From assembly GCA_037783545.1 (NCBI GenBank), contig JBBELK010000369.1:310001-374000 (forward strand): a stretch of DNA of 64,000 nucleotides, read 5' to 3'. The stretch is from Henricia sp. BOLD:AAB3569 (lineage: Eukaryota > Echinodermata > Asteroidea > Spinulosida > Echinasteridae). Numbering within the stretch: the stretch's first letter is position 1; every line of letters begins with the position of its first letter. The position numbers were made by a program, and so were the translations under genes. Shown here one piece after another: positions 43,593 through 55,600 of this stretch. The notes under the pieces are model-generated. The model was not told the origin of the DNA. It saw only the letters and a program-made list of their open reading frames with translations, and made no database searches.

Positions 43593-46589
43593 GTCATTAT
43601 CTTTAGGAGGTGTCAGAACCATAAGGCTCGAATTTTGGTCACGGCAAAGGAGTTATATTGCCACGAAAGTCACATTTATGGATTTGTTTTGTTTTCGTCG
43701 GTTTTTGATGTCCTTAAAGTAACGACGGAGTGCTCGACAAAGCACTTCGCGTTTGCGATTTACGTGCATCTATAAGACCTTCCTATTAGCCTTTTCGCGC
43801 GTAAATGCGACGCGCGTCGCTTTGACAAAAAGTGTCCTGGTTGTTGGGTGGGGCGATTTGGAGTGAAACGACGCGTTGAAAACCAAATGTTTCGCGTCAC
43901 GACACGTCAAGAGTTTTTTTAGCCATGCAGAACATACGTCAAAAACGCTAGCGAAAAAAAGGATCGGCTTTTCGTTAATCATGAATGCACATGGACTTGA
44001 AATTTACCATGCGTCGCCTGACATACTGCGCGTACCGTGCGGATCCGTTCCATACCCAGTGTGGACTACCCAAAATACTTTCCAAAATACTTCCCAAAAT
44101 ACTCTATCCATGGGAATAAAACAATTCCAATCTCCAATTTAGATGTGGTAGCAAACAATTTTTTTGGTGCAATCATTGTTCATGGAACCAGATAATAATT
44201 TACAGAATGTCTTTTTGAACGACATAGGCCTATACGGATTGAGAGCGCGAAATTTCAGAATGGTAACGAAACAATTGAGCACCACGCCGCCACCACCACC
44301 ACCACATGTGGCTACTGGCTACGCTGCTGGGTGGAATACCTGGACGGTCACTTATGAATACACTCAAACTATAACTTGACAATAACTTTATAATTTAGGA
44401 ACTAGTAACGTCCCATGAATGCAACGTGTCTATACAGAATCCGTGGCGGAAATTTGCTTTGACTGCTTGCGTTGTCCATAGTCTCACCTGGTAGGCCTAC
44501 TTACATTTTCTCGATTGAATTCGCTACAGAAGTTGAACTAAGAACGTCTTTCATTGGCCAGTTTACTCTACAGAATTATTTCAACCACCCCAGTGTCAGA
44601 GAACTTCGCTTAAGTCCGCATAAAAGGAGAGGAGATTAAACCGCGGATGAAACACAAAACAGCCGTTTGCTAAAAGCGCTAGCCGTTCAAAACAAATGGG
44701 CATTTTGCCGACGGCTGTTGTGTGTACTGCTAATGAATGACCTTTGACCTTTTCTTAAGGGATTTGGTACAGGATTTGACACTTAAGAAAGGTCATTCAT
44801 TACTGAGGAAACCCCAGAGAAATTATTACCGTTGGTTTGGTTGATGTACTCGATATGATAATTAAACCGCTAATTACGGCTAATTAAGGGCTTTCTTAAG
44901 CATACTAAGTACAGGATTTGCAACTTAAGAAATGCCGATCAATAATTAGGGTTCACCAGAGGATAGTTTGGTAAAGGTTTGATCGATGTACTCGAAAACG
45001 TTTATAAAAGTGATTTTGGGGTCAAAAGGGGGCCTCCCCCCTCCCTTAGGTACAGGATCTGCAACTTAAGAAATGCCATTTGGAGGTCACACTTGCCCCA
45101 CCTATTGATTCCACACCTCAGACCTTTTGTACTCGTGATGATGAACAAATCGGTCTGGGCTCGCGCTCCCAGACTAACTGTTCATTTTGACAGTCAAACT
45201 TTTGTGAAGTTCTGTCATTACGCCCTCATCGGCAGCTGAACCCCAACTTCGGATTTTTAATTTTGTACCGGTCGGAAGGTCCAGTTCGTCCCCCTCATTC
45301 GACCTTTGCCTGTATTACACCGCGACCCTGCTGATTGCCTGACGATTGAAAGTTACAAAGTAAGTTTTAAGAACATCTGTGCGGAAAAGAAAACAATCTT
45401 TAGGCCTAACGTTAACGTTCGCCAGCTGAAAGTGAAACGGTCAATGACGCATGACTCGACCGTTGAACCAACTCGACTTCAAATTCAAAGTCTTTTCTTC
45501 CTCCATGAGTCAACTCGGCCGTTCACAAAAGTACAAAATCGACCTGTGTGCGTAATGTACTACTCAGCTTAGCCCCGCGAGCAGTGCTTCGGGAAACCCT
45601 CAGCCCTGTCGTCTAATGTATCGTCTAGGCATATAAAATGACGCACTTGTATAATGACGCACTCACCTTTTACTTCAAATTGCGCGGCGCGCACGTACGG
45701 GACTGATGTGCACTCACCGCGACCTTGAAAGTATCACTTAAATGAAATATCCACTCGCATAAAAATGAAGAAAGTCAAGGATTTGCCGGCGAGATATGAC
45801 AAAATTGATAATTTTGTTATTTTAGCAGCCAATTTACAAGATACAAATAATGCGAGGCAATTTTTGCTCATAAAACTGTAATAATCGGCCATAAGAAACT
45901 CTAGAAGGCGGTCCTCTGTCGGCCAGTATTTAACCATGCGTTATTATAATGACAATGGAGTCCATTTTGTCCTTTTAAATTTAATACAGGTCCCCAAATG
46001 GCACTTGTTTCTTATGTAAAGTGGTGCAAAAAGCAGCTCCTAATTGTAAAGTTATGCAAAGAGTCGTGTTGCAAGTTTTATGTACAATTTGTATTATTGT
46101 TTCATTAATTCTAAATTGTCATTTTAAAACTTTTATTTTAGGAGGACCAGTGGAACTTGTAAAATAATTATTTTGTTTCTACGAAAATATATAAAAGTTG
46201 CACATTGATAATTGGGCCAAAAAAAAAAATAGTTCTGCTTCCGATTACATGGCATTTCAAAATAGGGTAGGTAGGTAGGGAATTTTTTTTTTTTTGCCAA
46301 TTTTTTTTGTGCACAATCATATGGAGGCATCTGCGTGTAGTCGAAGTCGGGTAACAAGAGTTTAAAGAAAAAAATTGAGTTTAAGGAAAAGTACAAGTCA
46401 ATCCCTGCCATCCAGTCCAAAACAAACTTTTAATCAATTTATTTGGTCCCTGAAAAGCAGTCGCGCCACCGCTAGGCAGTGCGTGATCGAAATCGATCCG
46501 AATAAATGTAGAATCCATACACTGGAAGGATTATAGACACTGTACATGTACTCCAATGCAGTACTTTTAGTTGATGGATTCTACGCGCC

Positions 46590-46705
46590 GTACATAGTAC
46601 GGCGAAATTTCGCGGGAATAGTACGGCGAAATTTTGCAATAGTGCGGCGAAAATACGCAATAGTGCGGCGAAAATACGCTATAGTCATGATAGTACAGCG
46701 AAGTT
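46590..46705. repeat. Short tandem repeat (AGTRCGGCGAAAATACGCAAT)
   Basis: About five units of 21-24 bp: AGTACGGCGAAATTTCGCGG, AGTACGGCGAAATTTTGCAA, AGTGCGGCGAAAATACGCAA (twice in related form) and AGTACAGCGAAG. Non-coding; the short open frames across it are artefacts. Confidence 0.7.
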
Positions 46706-46880
46706 TTACTGTAAAAAAAAAACCAAGGTGCGCGCTAAAAAAATGGCGAGAATCAGCCACCGTACTCACCAGTCCAGGGCACTACATTCAGCTCTAGCTC
46801 TGCATGCACAGTTTCTGTATTCAGGCGCGCGTATGTACTTCGTTGGCTGGTGTGCTGACATGACGTACGATGTACATGAT

Positions 46881-47435
46881 ATGTACCCCTAGAACTATGG
46901 GGGACTGTATCCCCCATAGGTTATGTTGTTTTTTTCCAATATGGCGGCGCCTGAACTTTAAGATCGGACCGATACGGTTTAAGCTAGCGCAATAATCCGC
47001 TCCCCAATCGCCACCAAACTCCGTCTGATAGTTCTTGAGACACTCACCTTGCGTGTGTCTACGGAATTTCGGTACCATTTGTCCATTAAATTCTCCGAAA
47101 ATAATGTTGGAAAATGAACGGGAACATGTGCGATGCATCCACATGCATCGCACCGAATGCCTCGATCATGCATCCACATGCATCGCACATGTTCCCGTTC
47201 ATTTTCCAACATTATTTTCGGAGAATTTAATGGACAAATGGTACCGAAATTCCGTAGACACACGCAAGGTGAGTGTCTCAAGAACTATCAGACGGAGTTT
47301 GGTGGCGATTGGGGAGCGGATTATTGCGCTAGCTTAAACCGTATCGGTCCGATCTTAAAGTTCAGGCGCCGCCATATTGGAAAAAAACAACATAACCTAT
47401 GGGGGATACAGTCCCCCATAGTTCTAGGGGTACAT
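46881..47435. repeat. Perfect inverted repeat, two 258-bp arms, 39-bp spacer
   Basis: The arms are 46881-47138 and 47178-47435. Checked by eye base by base, the right arm is the exact reverse complement of the left, from ATGTACCCCTAGAACTATGG to GAACATGTGCGATGCA. The spacer holds a further ATGCATCCACATGCATCG-type repeat. Mirrored open frames on both strands follow from the symmetry and are not genes. Confidence 0.92.
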
Positions 47436-47589
47436 GATATGATGACCGCCTCAACCGCCGTATGTGGCGAAAAGATCGTCCAGGCGCGGCGCGCAGCTTA
47501 CATAACCCTTGATGAGACAGGGAACTACCCGGGGATCGTCGCGGTTGTAAAATTTATTGAAAGCGTGCGCCTTTGAAGCACGTCGTTAA

Positions 47590-47672
47590 CAATTTATTCA
47601 TTTATTCATTTTTTCATTTTTTTATTTTTTTTTTTTATTTTTATTTTTTATTTTTTTTTTTTTTCCTCGATA
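47590..47672. repeat. T-rich (TTTATTT) low-complexity tract
   Basis: TTATTCATTTATTCATTTTT grades into TTTTTATTTTTT runs. It could be the tail of a retroposed sequence or slippage; no source element is attached. Confidence 0.7.
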
Positions 47673-49864
47673 AAATTTTTAGGGTCGCAGCCTAAAAATA
47701 GGGTCGGTCGGGAAACCGGAAGCAGAACTATTATTTTTTTTGGCCTTGTTTAGGTTATACCATACATGTAGCTTCATGGTTTTAAAGTTATAACTGTTTG
47801 ATTTCATATTATCAAGTCGTCTGATATAACAGCAAATAAAACTTTACAAGTGCTATAAACTACACATAAATTGCACGTTTTATTGACAGAAGACTATTAT
47901 TTAATCAAAATTGCTTCTATGAAAAAAGTAGCTTGTCTTGGCCACTGTAGTTTTCAGCCTATAGCACGGTGCGTCATTATACATGCCCAACTTCCTTGCA
48001 CAGCTGAACGCGCACGATGCAAAACTTCGCTTGTGCGGCAGAAACTAGATGAGCGCGAGCTTGAGCCTGGAAGATCTTCGTGATACAAGATGATACTTTA
48101 CTGAAAAGAAATATAATGTAAAAGTATCAATACATTCATTAGTTTTCCGAAATTTTCAGGAGAAACTCTTAAGTGCGTCATTATACCTTCCTCGTGGATA
48201 CTCCGGGAAACCCTCAGCCCTGTCGTCTAATCAGCTAATGACTTTATGTACTCCAAATCTGTGGCAAACTCACGCAAATGAAATTTGTCTCATGGCTCTG
48301 ATATTTGCTCAATAGGTGCACTCACCCCAGTTTGCAAATATTCCGAAGAGTACACATCGATCCCATGTCTAGTTTCGGTGAAATCGTGGGGAAAGTTTGA
48401 GACCCTCCTTGCGATGAAATACCGACTTTCACCATGCGCGAGAGCGGAGAGGTCAACACAATCTAGACTGGTTCGCTGTCCTCATATTTACTTCCCTTCA
48501 TCTTACGACGAAGGGAAGTAAATTGAGGATGTGGAATCAGTCTAGTGTTGACCTCTCCGCTCTCGCGCATTTGATTTTTGGTGAAAGTCGGTATTTCATC
48601 GCACGGGGTCTCAAACTTTCCCCAGGATTTCACCGGAACTAGACATCGGATTGATGCGTACTCTTCGGAATATTTGCAAACTGGGGTGAGTGCACCTATT
48701 GAGCAAATATCAGAGCCATGGGACAAATTTCATTTGCGTGAGTTTGCCACAGATTTGGAGTATTAGACGACAGGGCTGAGGGTTTTCCCGAAGCACTGCT
48801 CACGGGGCTATACTCGGCTCAGTGACAGTAGGCCTACTGTTTCTTGTCGCGCACGCGAGTCGGTCGTTGTGACTTTCCCGCAGAAATTTCGTGGTCACTG
48901 TGCCTGTCACTGTGTTACCAAGCACAGAAATTTGCCAAATTTTTTTTTATTTTTTTGTAAGAGTTGAGAAGTTGATCAGAAACTGTTTTCTTTAAAATGA
49001 TTTTGTCTAGCAATTGGTAAGTGCAGATTTGATGGAAAAACCCAAAATTTTGAGTGAGAAAAATTTAAGATTAATGTGAGGAAATACTTAGAAATCGTTC
49101 AGCCTGTCCAGTGGCCTGTCTCATATGTTTTGCATACATTTGAAGCCATGATCAACTTCTCAATCTTCTTTCTGTCAGTTTATCAACATCATTCTTTAGT
49201 TAGACTAGCAACTTAGAAATCTGTGACGAAATCCGTAACCGAAGTTTGCAAGCTTGATGGACCGCTGCATGAAATTGCACTGTGAATCATGCCGCCTTTA
49301 GTTTGTGCATCCTCCATGGTTTGTGTCATTAAATCTGCAAGGCTGATTTCTTTTTGGTGCAGCTATATTAAGGCTGGTTTTCTTTATATTTGTGCCAAAA
49401 AAAATATCACGCAAATCCACCCGCAGGCACTGGTGAGATTTTCCACCCCAAATTATCACCGAAATCGGCAGTTGGCGAGCGCCGTCAACTACCTAGTCTT
49501 GATTCAGGACACCATAAGTCATAGGCATAACAAAGCCCATGCCTATAGCGCCCTCATGCTTTGCCTGTTACTGTTTAATGTCAGTTGAACGACAAGATAA
49601 CGCTTGAATTTAAGACTATCCAAGAAAAAATAACGGTATGAATTCCATTTACTAGTCGCCAAGTCATCATAAGGAGAATAATTGGCGACCAGTAAACGGA
49701 ATTCTTTCTAAAATAACATGTTTCATGCAAAAGAGTGCGCTTTGCATCACATCACAATTTTTGAAGTTGCCGTCTATTTATTTTCATTGACAATTCCGCA
49801 CGTAAATTGGATGCATTTTAACAAGCATAAAACAGCAACCGCTTGATGGATTTTTTCCACAAAA

Positions 49865-49947
49865 GTATTTTTGAAATCTGTTGCAACTTGTCTGTTGTGT
49901 GAAAGTATTTTTGAAATCTGTTGCAACTTGTCTGTTGTGTGAAAGTA
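49865..49947. repeat. Exact 40-bp tandem duplication
   Basis: The 40-base unit from GTATTTTTGAAATCTGTTGC to TCTGTTGTGTGAAA occurs twice head to tail without a mismatch, followed by GTA. Confidence 0.9.
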
Positions 49948-49989
49948 GTTTTAACTCAAAATATAATTTTTTGTCCAAGTCGCTAGTTT

Positions 49990-50335
49990 TGGAAAAAAAA
50001 AAGCTGTGTTTCCTATTACCCGCCCCAACCTAGAAAATCATGCAGAACTTCTATCATTTTGCTAAAAAATCAATAAGAAAAAAAATTTATTGTGCATACC
50101 TAAAACCTAAATTTTGTGTACATCGCCTTTATTTGTTTACCCCTTCAAAGCATGAAAAAGTGGCTCACTCTTGTATTTGTAATGTGGAAGTGGTGGGGAA
50201 AAAAATGACCCTCATCCCACCCTAATATTTTTGGCTGAATAAATTTTGAGCAAAATAAAAAGATATTTCCCACCTACCCACCCCGAATATTTGTTTTATG
50301 TAATAGGAAACGGGTATTTTTTTCTTGGCCTTATA
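49990..50335. repeat. Inverted-repeat element (GTGTTTCCTATTACCC)
   Basis: CTGTGTTTCCTATTACCCGC at the left mirrors TGTAATAGGAAACGGGTATT at the right. The interior is A/T-rich with CCACCTACCCACCCC. TTGGCC ends link it loosely to the elements at 46210 and 47740. Confidence 0.6.
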
Positions 50336-50484
50336 AATGTAATGCTGTTTTTAAAAGTTTTACAATCATGTAATCTTTCTTTAAGTTGTAAAGCAATTGA
50401 TCAAAAATTGCACTTGACCCTTTGTACTGAGGATTATCTGGTTAAAGCACGGTAAAAATTTGCGCGCTTTGGCATGACATTTGT

Positions 50485-50735
50485 AGCTCACAAGCGGCAA
50501 GAATCTCAACCCGGGGCGAACTCGACCCTGCTCGTTTCACACCTGTTTTTAACCTGTGACCAGCGTTTCAACCCGGGGCGAAAAATTTCAACGCTGGTCC
50601 AGAGCAGGGTTGGGTTCAACCCGGGTTGAAACCAATCTCGGGTTGACGCGGGGTTGAAATTTCTCAAGTGTAAAACGTCGCTTTTTTCAACCCCGCGTCA
50701 ACCCCGAAATTGTTCAAGTGTAAAAAGGCCTTATC
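50485..50735. repeat. Foldback element rich in CAACCC words
   Basis: CTCAACCCGGGGCGAA, TTCAACCCGGGTTGAAACC and GGTTGACGCGGGGTTGAAAT are mirrored by TTCAACCCCGCGTCAACCCC. Several overlapping hairpins are possible. Non-coding. Confidence 0.65.
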
Positions 50736-51639
50736 TACATGTACATGTATCTTTAAAGAAATCATATGGGTACAAGTACATGTACATGTACAGCCCACCC
50801 CATTACCCAGTCTTATCTCATAAGTACTGTGTCACTGTTTGCCTTGTACAAATCTCAGGTACAAGGGTCATTGACTGATCACACCAGCCCACGGATCCTG
50901 TTACAACTAGTGCTGCCCTGCAAATTCCACAGTCAGGTGTACATACATACACCCACTGCATCCAACATTTGGTAAGTATTAAGCCAGACGAGTCCTTGGA
51001 TGACTCTTATTCTGACTCAGTCAGCTCTTGTAAATGTAAATCATCTGGGGTTTGGAACAAGTATTAAGTTGTAGAGTACATGTAGTGCCACTCCATTAAA
51101 AGTATTTTGTGAGCTACTTGGGTTCTGTGCCCTTACAATGTACAGTAGTCATATCTCAAGTACACAGGTCAAACTGTAGTGTAGCACTAGTCAGCAGTGT
51201 ACTTTGCAAGGATACACCCCCTGTGCCCAGATCACGGTTGGGATTATTATGATATACGTGTAGCCTGCTGTACAAAATGTATGTATTTACAATGTAGTAG
51301 CTCACATATTTTGAGCAAATTTGTTAACTATTGTTAAACAAAAAGTAGTACTTACTGTATGTATGGTATAGTATTCACGTACATATAATGTGCTTGAATG
51401 TTTGTGAATGCAAGAACTTACAAAAAATTTCAAGAGTTGACAAATTTAATGTTCTATTCCACAAGGCAAAGTCAAGCGGAATAGAACAATCAATCTTTCA
51501 ACGAATGAAATTATGTTCTATTGCACGAATTTTAAACATCCATTATTTGTTTTATTAAACACCAGAATACATTCCTGTCATATGAACTTACAAATTTATA
51601 TAAATGTTTGTGCACACATTCTTTTTTTCAAGGACGCAC

Positions 51640-52035
51640 TCGCGTGAACGAAACTACATGTAGGCTCCTGACTACCCTGATACTAGCCTTCAGTCGAGGC
51701 TTTCATGACGAGGTTTATTTTTCCGCACGTTTTTGTTTGCGCGAAGAAAACTAGTGCGCACGGGCTTGATGAAATACTGGCGCGCACACCACAGATGGTA
51801 TGCCACGATCGCCTTTACAATTGCATTTCAATGGGGAATCGTTACCATATGCTTTAGTTATGTACATACGCTTCTACCAAAACGGTAGACAGAAAGAAAG
51901 AAAAACATAAGCCCCCCCAAAACGGTATGTTAAAGGCGGTTGTGGCAGACAGTCTGTGCGTGCTAGTCTTTTCTCGTGCGCGCTAGTCTCGCGCACGAAA
52001 TAAAACTTGGATGCCTTGACTAAAGGCTACCCTGT
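51640..52035. repeat. Diverged inverted-repeat element
   Basis: ACTAGCCTTCAGTCGAGGC at the left faces GCCTTGACTAAAGGCTACC at the right. CGAAGAAAACTAGTGCGCAC faces GTGCGCGCTAGTCTCG. Arms about 70-80% similar by eye. Confidence 0.55.
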
Positions 52036-52090
52036 TACACGTATTTGGCTTAGTTTTCCATGCTGAATAGCAAGGAAATCAGCCTAAGGC

Positions 52091-52380
52091 CAAACAAAAT
52101 AAATGGTGTGTTTACGGTAACCCGACCTACCTGGAATTTTTGAGGCCAAATTGCCGACCTCAAACTTTTTATTGCCAATTTTCAAGTTGATAATTTTAAA
52201 TGAGCACTTTTTGCAAAAATTTCTAACGAACATAACATTTTCTACACTTGTACATGAACATGGTTAATGTGAGTGTTAATAGTGAGTTTCAAACATTGCA
52301 AAACAACACGCAAATGCATAAACTGAAATGTAAAAAAAAAAAGATAAAATAAAATAATTTTCCTAAATAAAATAGTAGAT
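52091..52380. repeat. GGCCAAACAAAATAAAT element, copy 1
   Basis: GGCCAAACAAAATAAATGGT and GTTTACGGTAACCCGACC begin it. The same interior (CTACACTTGTACATGAACAT, AACAACACGCAAATGCAT) is at 58957-59215, whose far end is the inverse GCACAATTTATTTTGTTTGG. The right terminus of copy 1 is missing. Confidence 0.7.
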
Positions 52381-52637
52381 TGTACCATTTCTTAAAAGCT
52401 GGACAAAGTTTTCATTATTTTCTCCGAAAGCAGATGAGGTACAGAGCTGACCTGTGTACAAGTCAGTTTTTATAATACATGTACGTATATGTATCCTCGG
52501 TCACACATGGAGATATTGCAGTTTCTAGCAGTTTTCCAATCATGTAATTTGAAAATAATGTATAGAAACAATTTCCTCTTTTTTCCCCATCCAGAACAAA
52601 CCTTTTGTGATGTGCCTTTAAATCAACCAGCTTCAAC

Positions 52638-55600
52638 ATGAATGTCAACAAAAGAAGAGGTAGGAAAAGTAGGCCTAAATATGGTAAAAGTGAGCCAGTA
52701 AGTTGTCATAACATTGATATAATCTTTTTCTACTGGTATATTAAAGGAGCTTGTTTAGATCTTTTCAGAAAATGGATTTTGTTCTAACCTAACAATCATA
52801 TAAAATACCTTCCCAAAATACTATCCCTGGGAAGGAAACAGGAAATGTTCAATCTCCTATTTGGATGTGGAAGCAGAAAGGTCGGTGTGATTACTGCCCT
52901 GCTTTATTGAACCGGATAAATTACTTACAAAACATCACACGTGTTCATGAATGATAAACAAAAATTAGCTTACTGGTACTCTATTTCAGTGACCCTTAAA
53001 ACATCTAGTTAGACACCAAAAAGAGGCTAAAAGGTGACAAAATGACGGAGTTATAGCCAAAAAATGTATTTTTTTACAGCTAAAATGTTGATCATCTTGG
53101 ATTTTTCACATTCGGAGGGGTACCCTGGATTTAATAAATTACAATAGACAATTTCGGCGCCTGTATAATGTAGTTTTTGTAAAATATTGTATTCCCTGGA
53201 CTCGGATGGACTCGGCCCAAATCTCCGAGTCCTTACCGCCCGAGTCCGAGTCCGCTGTTCAAAGGTAAGAAAGCGAATTGTTATGAATATATGACATCTC
53301 TGTATCACTGGCCTTTTACTAACTGCGTGCTACGGTAACTGTCGACCCTGAAACATGAATACCTTTGAGTTTTCTCAAATGAATCTGTGCTTTCCGTTGA
53401 AAGTCCCATTGGTTTGTGCAGTGTGTGTAGCCATTTTGACGATAGCGTGTGAGGCATAGCAACAATATCCAAGGGGACGGGGTTAATTGGGCAATCTCGG
53501 AACTATGCATTGAGTCAATTTCAGATTAACTTGGTTAACATCACTCATAGAAACATTCAAAAATAAACTTAATTATCAAATTCTTTATAACAGATGATAG
53601 AGAAGTGCGTTACAGCCAGTTTGGTGAGAACTTCCGTGCTAAGCTGATTGGCATCGACACAGTGGAAGATGCTAGAGGGGACAATATGTGCTTAGGTTCC
53701 ATGGGTAAACTAAAGGTATGCTCACGTCAGTAGCCAGAGGCCAATAGACCGATCCAGTAAGCTCCGCCCATTCTGGAATTGACCAATCACAGCCTCAGGT
53801 TCAGGTAACCAAAATTTTTGGTTACCCGAGTCCTCAAAATGTTGTGCACAGAGCTACGGCAAATGCAGCACGAGTGACGCAAAAACACCATAAACATCAT
53901 TTTTATCAGCGCAGAGGACCCTAGCTGGTTTAAAACAGATTGTATAAGACTATCCTAACCTACTTTTAATCCCTTAATGTGTTTTTGTGTAAACGGGAAA
54001 AACTCACCAAAATTAGCTTGTCGTTTTACTATGTTGTGCATTCTCTGCGTTCTAGATGTGTGTCGAGATGTTTTGTTTGATCGCTCGCGTTACGCGTTAT
54101 GCAGGCGTGTTGTACCGGTACGTGCACGCACACGCACACGACCGGATACTTAAGTGCACATTTTGCTTTCGAGCGTGCAGTTTCTGTGTGCGTGTGCGTG
54201 TTTCAATACGCGCTGACCAGGACGCTGACGCACGGCGCGGCCACGCGACTCTACTGCACACGTGCTTCACAAGTGTGGCATGTTGCTAGGCAATTTCTAA
54301 ATGGGCGGGGCTTACTGGATCGGTCTATTTCATGGCGCTGTTTATCAGCCGATTTTGTGCTAACGGAGGCTCTGGATATTTCATGGGGACCTTAAGCATT
54401 GCCAAACGTTTGCTAGCTTCAGAGGCAAAATTTGCTAAACACTAGTGACGCAACAATGCCCATTTTTAAGCATGCACATGCCTAAGCACGCCGCGGCCGT
54501 GAAATAGCACAGCTTTTCTGCTACAGTAAGCACACGTTTTAAAAATGACTCTCAAGAGTCAGTATTTGTGGTGCTTGACCTTATGTTAATGTTTGGCCAA
54601 TCACATTTGTCTTTTTAAAAAATTGGAATTTTATATTTTTTAAAATAAATAATTTAAACGTCAACTGGACTCTCAAGAGTCAGTATTTGTGGTGCTTGAC
54701 CTTATGTTAATGTTTGGCCAATCACATTTGTCTTTTAAAAAAATTGGAATTTTATATTTTTTAAAATAAATAATTTAAACGTCAACTGGTTAACCCCGTG
54801 TGTTTGGTTTCTTACAGGCAATTGTAAGGGCTTCAGGAGAGCACAAACAACAAATCATCATCAATGTGTCGTTAGAAGGAATCAAAATTATTGACCTCAA
54901 GACGCTGGTAAGAACCGAGTATTTAAATCGCGTGTTTCAAAATAACCATCCTCTTGCAACAGTGCCCCTTTAACGCACTCCCTAACTCCTGCGTACAGTG
55001 GCCCTGTTGAAAACCAGAATTTCAAAATATTAAGCGACTTTAAATGACCATATTTCTACAGATTTTAAACCAGTGTACACCAAACCTTCTGAGAAATAGC
55101 AATGTTACAAGTATTTTTCATCATAGGCGTTAATTTTGTCAGATATGGGATATCAAAGTGACAAATCAGCAAAATTGGTGTTATGCATGGGGCATTCGCT
55201 GGTTGACGCGAAAAGTGTTACGCATTGGACACATGTACAAATATTTCCAAAACGACATTTCCAGAATGAAATGTGTGGGTGTACCTAAGCTTGTAAATGC
55301 CCAACACAAGACATTCCATAAAAAGAGATAAACTAGCTGACAGTTACTGCTAAACGACCAGTTACAGGGCATGAACTTGAAATTTCATTTTATTTTCAAA
55401 CCCCAAATGGAAAACAAAAAATGGGGGTGCGTGAAAATTCAAATCATGCCCTGTAACGGGCAGCTCATTGTGTCCTTTGTGCAAGCCGAAAGTCTGACAA
55501 GTATGTTTTAAGTACAACGACTGCGGATCTCCATGTATGTGTCATTTGCCGCGTACGCCCGGTTCAATGAACTGTTTCATTGCGCTACATGCACGGGTTG

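Larger units (their letters stand above)
40077..45176. mobile_element. 5.1-kb element with roughly 690-bp terminal inverted repeats
   Basis: The outermost bases TAGTCTGGGAG and CTCCCAGACTA are inverse copies, flanked by ACT on both sides (40074-40076 and 45177-45179). Inverse similarity, almost unbroken, continues to about 40770 and 44480. Each arm contains three direct repeats of the word TTTCTTAAGTTGCARATCCT (left arm at 40174, 40315, 40457; spacing 141-142 bp), the last diverged. No transposase, polymerase or integrase frame is seen inside. The structure resembles foldback elements such as Drosophila FB and sea-urchin TU, but membership is not shown. Confidence 0.85.
45574..48813. mobile_element. 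Foldback element copy B, split by a 2.6-kb insertion
   Basis: The outer left end (AGCCCCGCGAGCAGTGCTTC) is at 45570-45617. The remainder of the element, with its two arms meeting near 48500, is at 48204-48813 and ends CACTGCTCACGGGGCTA. A 28-bp direct repeat beginning CGGGAAACCCTCAGCCCTGT occurs on both sides of the insert (45590-45617 and 48204-48231). The insert has ATAATGACGCACT and inverse AGTGCGTCATTAT words near its ends. Related to 14575-15200. Confidence 0.75.
38008..52594. other. 14.6-kb intergenic region between TRAPPC13 and DAB
   Basis: No gene found. It is dominated by mobile elements: MITEs, a head-to-head SINE pair, a 5.1-kb long-TIR element, a split foldback element and further inverted-repeat elements. 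About 39130-39750, 40780-42390 and 50880-51600 contain no repeat or coding signal that I recognise. The last holds scattered TACATGTA words. Confidence 0.55.

Noticed and set aside
40041-45239. Paired 75-86 codon ORFs (MIDVLENVYKSDFGVK...) in both arms of the 5.1-kb element, considered as a terminal protein or transposase remnant
   Set aside because: They are short, lie wholly within the inverted repeat, run past its end into unrelated flanks and show no known motif.
46513-46597. Inverted TAGAATCCATA / TGGATTCTA words, considered as a separate small hairpin
   Set aside because: Stem is only about 10 bp and lies within the larger insert; too weak to list as its own element.
46979-47576. Mirrored 100-147 codon ORFs on both strands with identical protein sequence
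   Set aside because: They are a consequence of the perfect palindrome at 46881-47435; no homology and no independent coding evidence.
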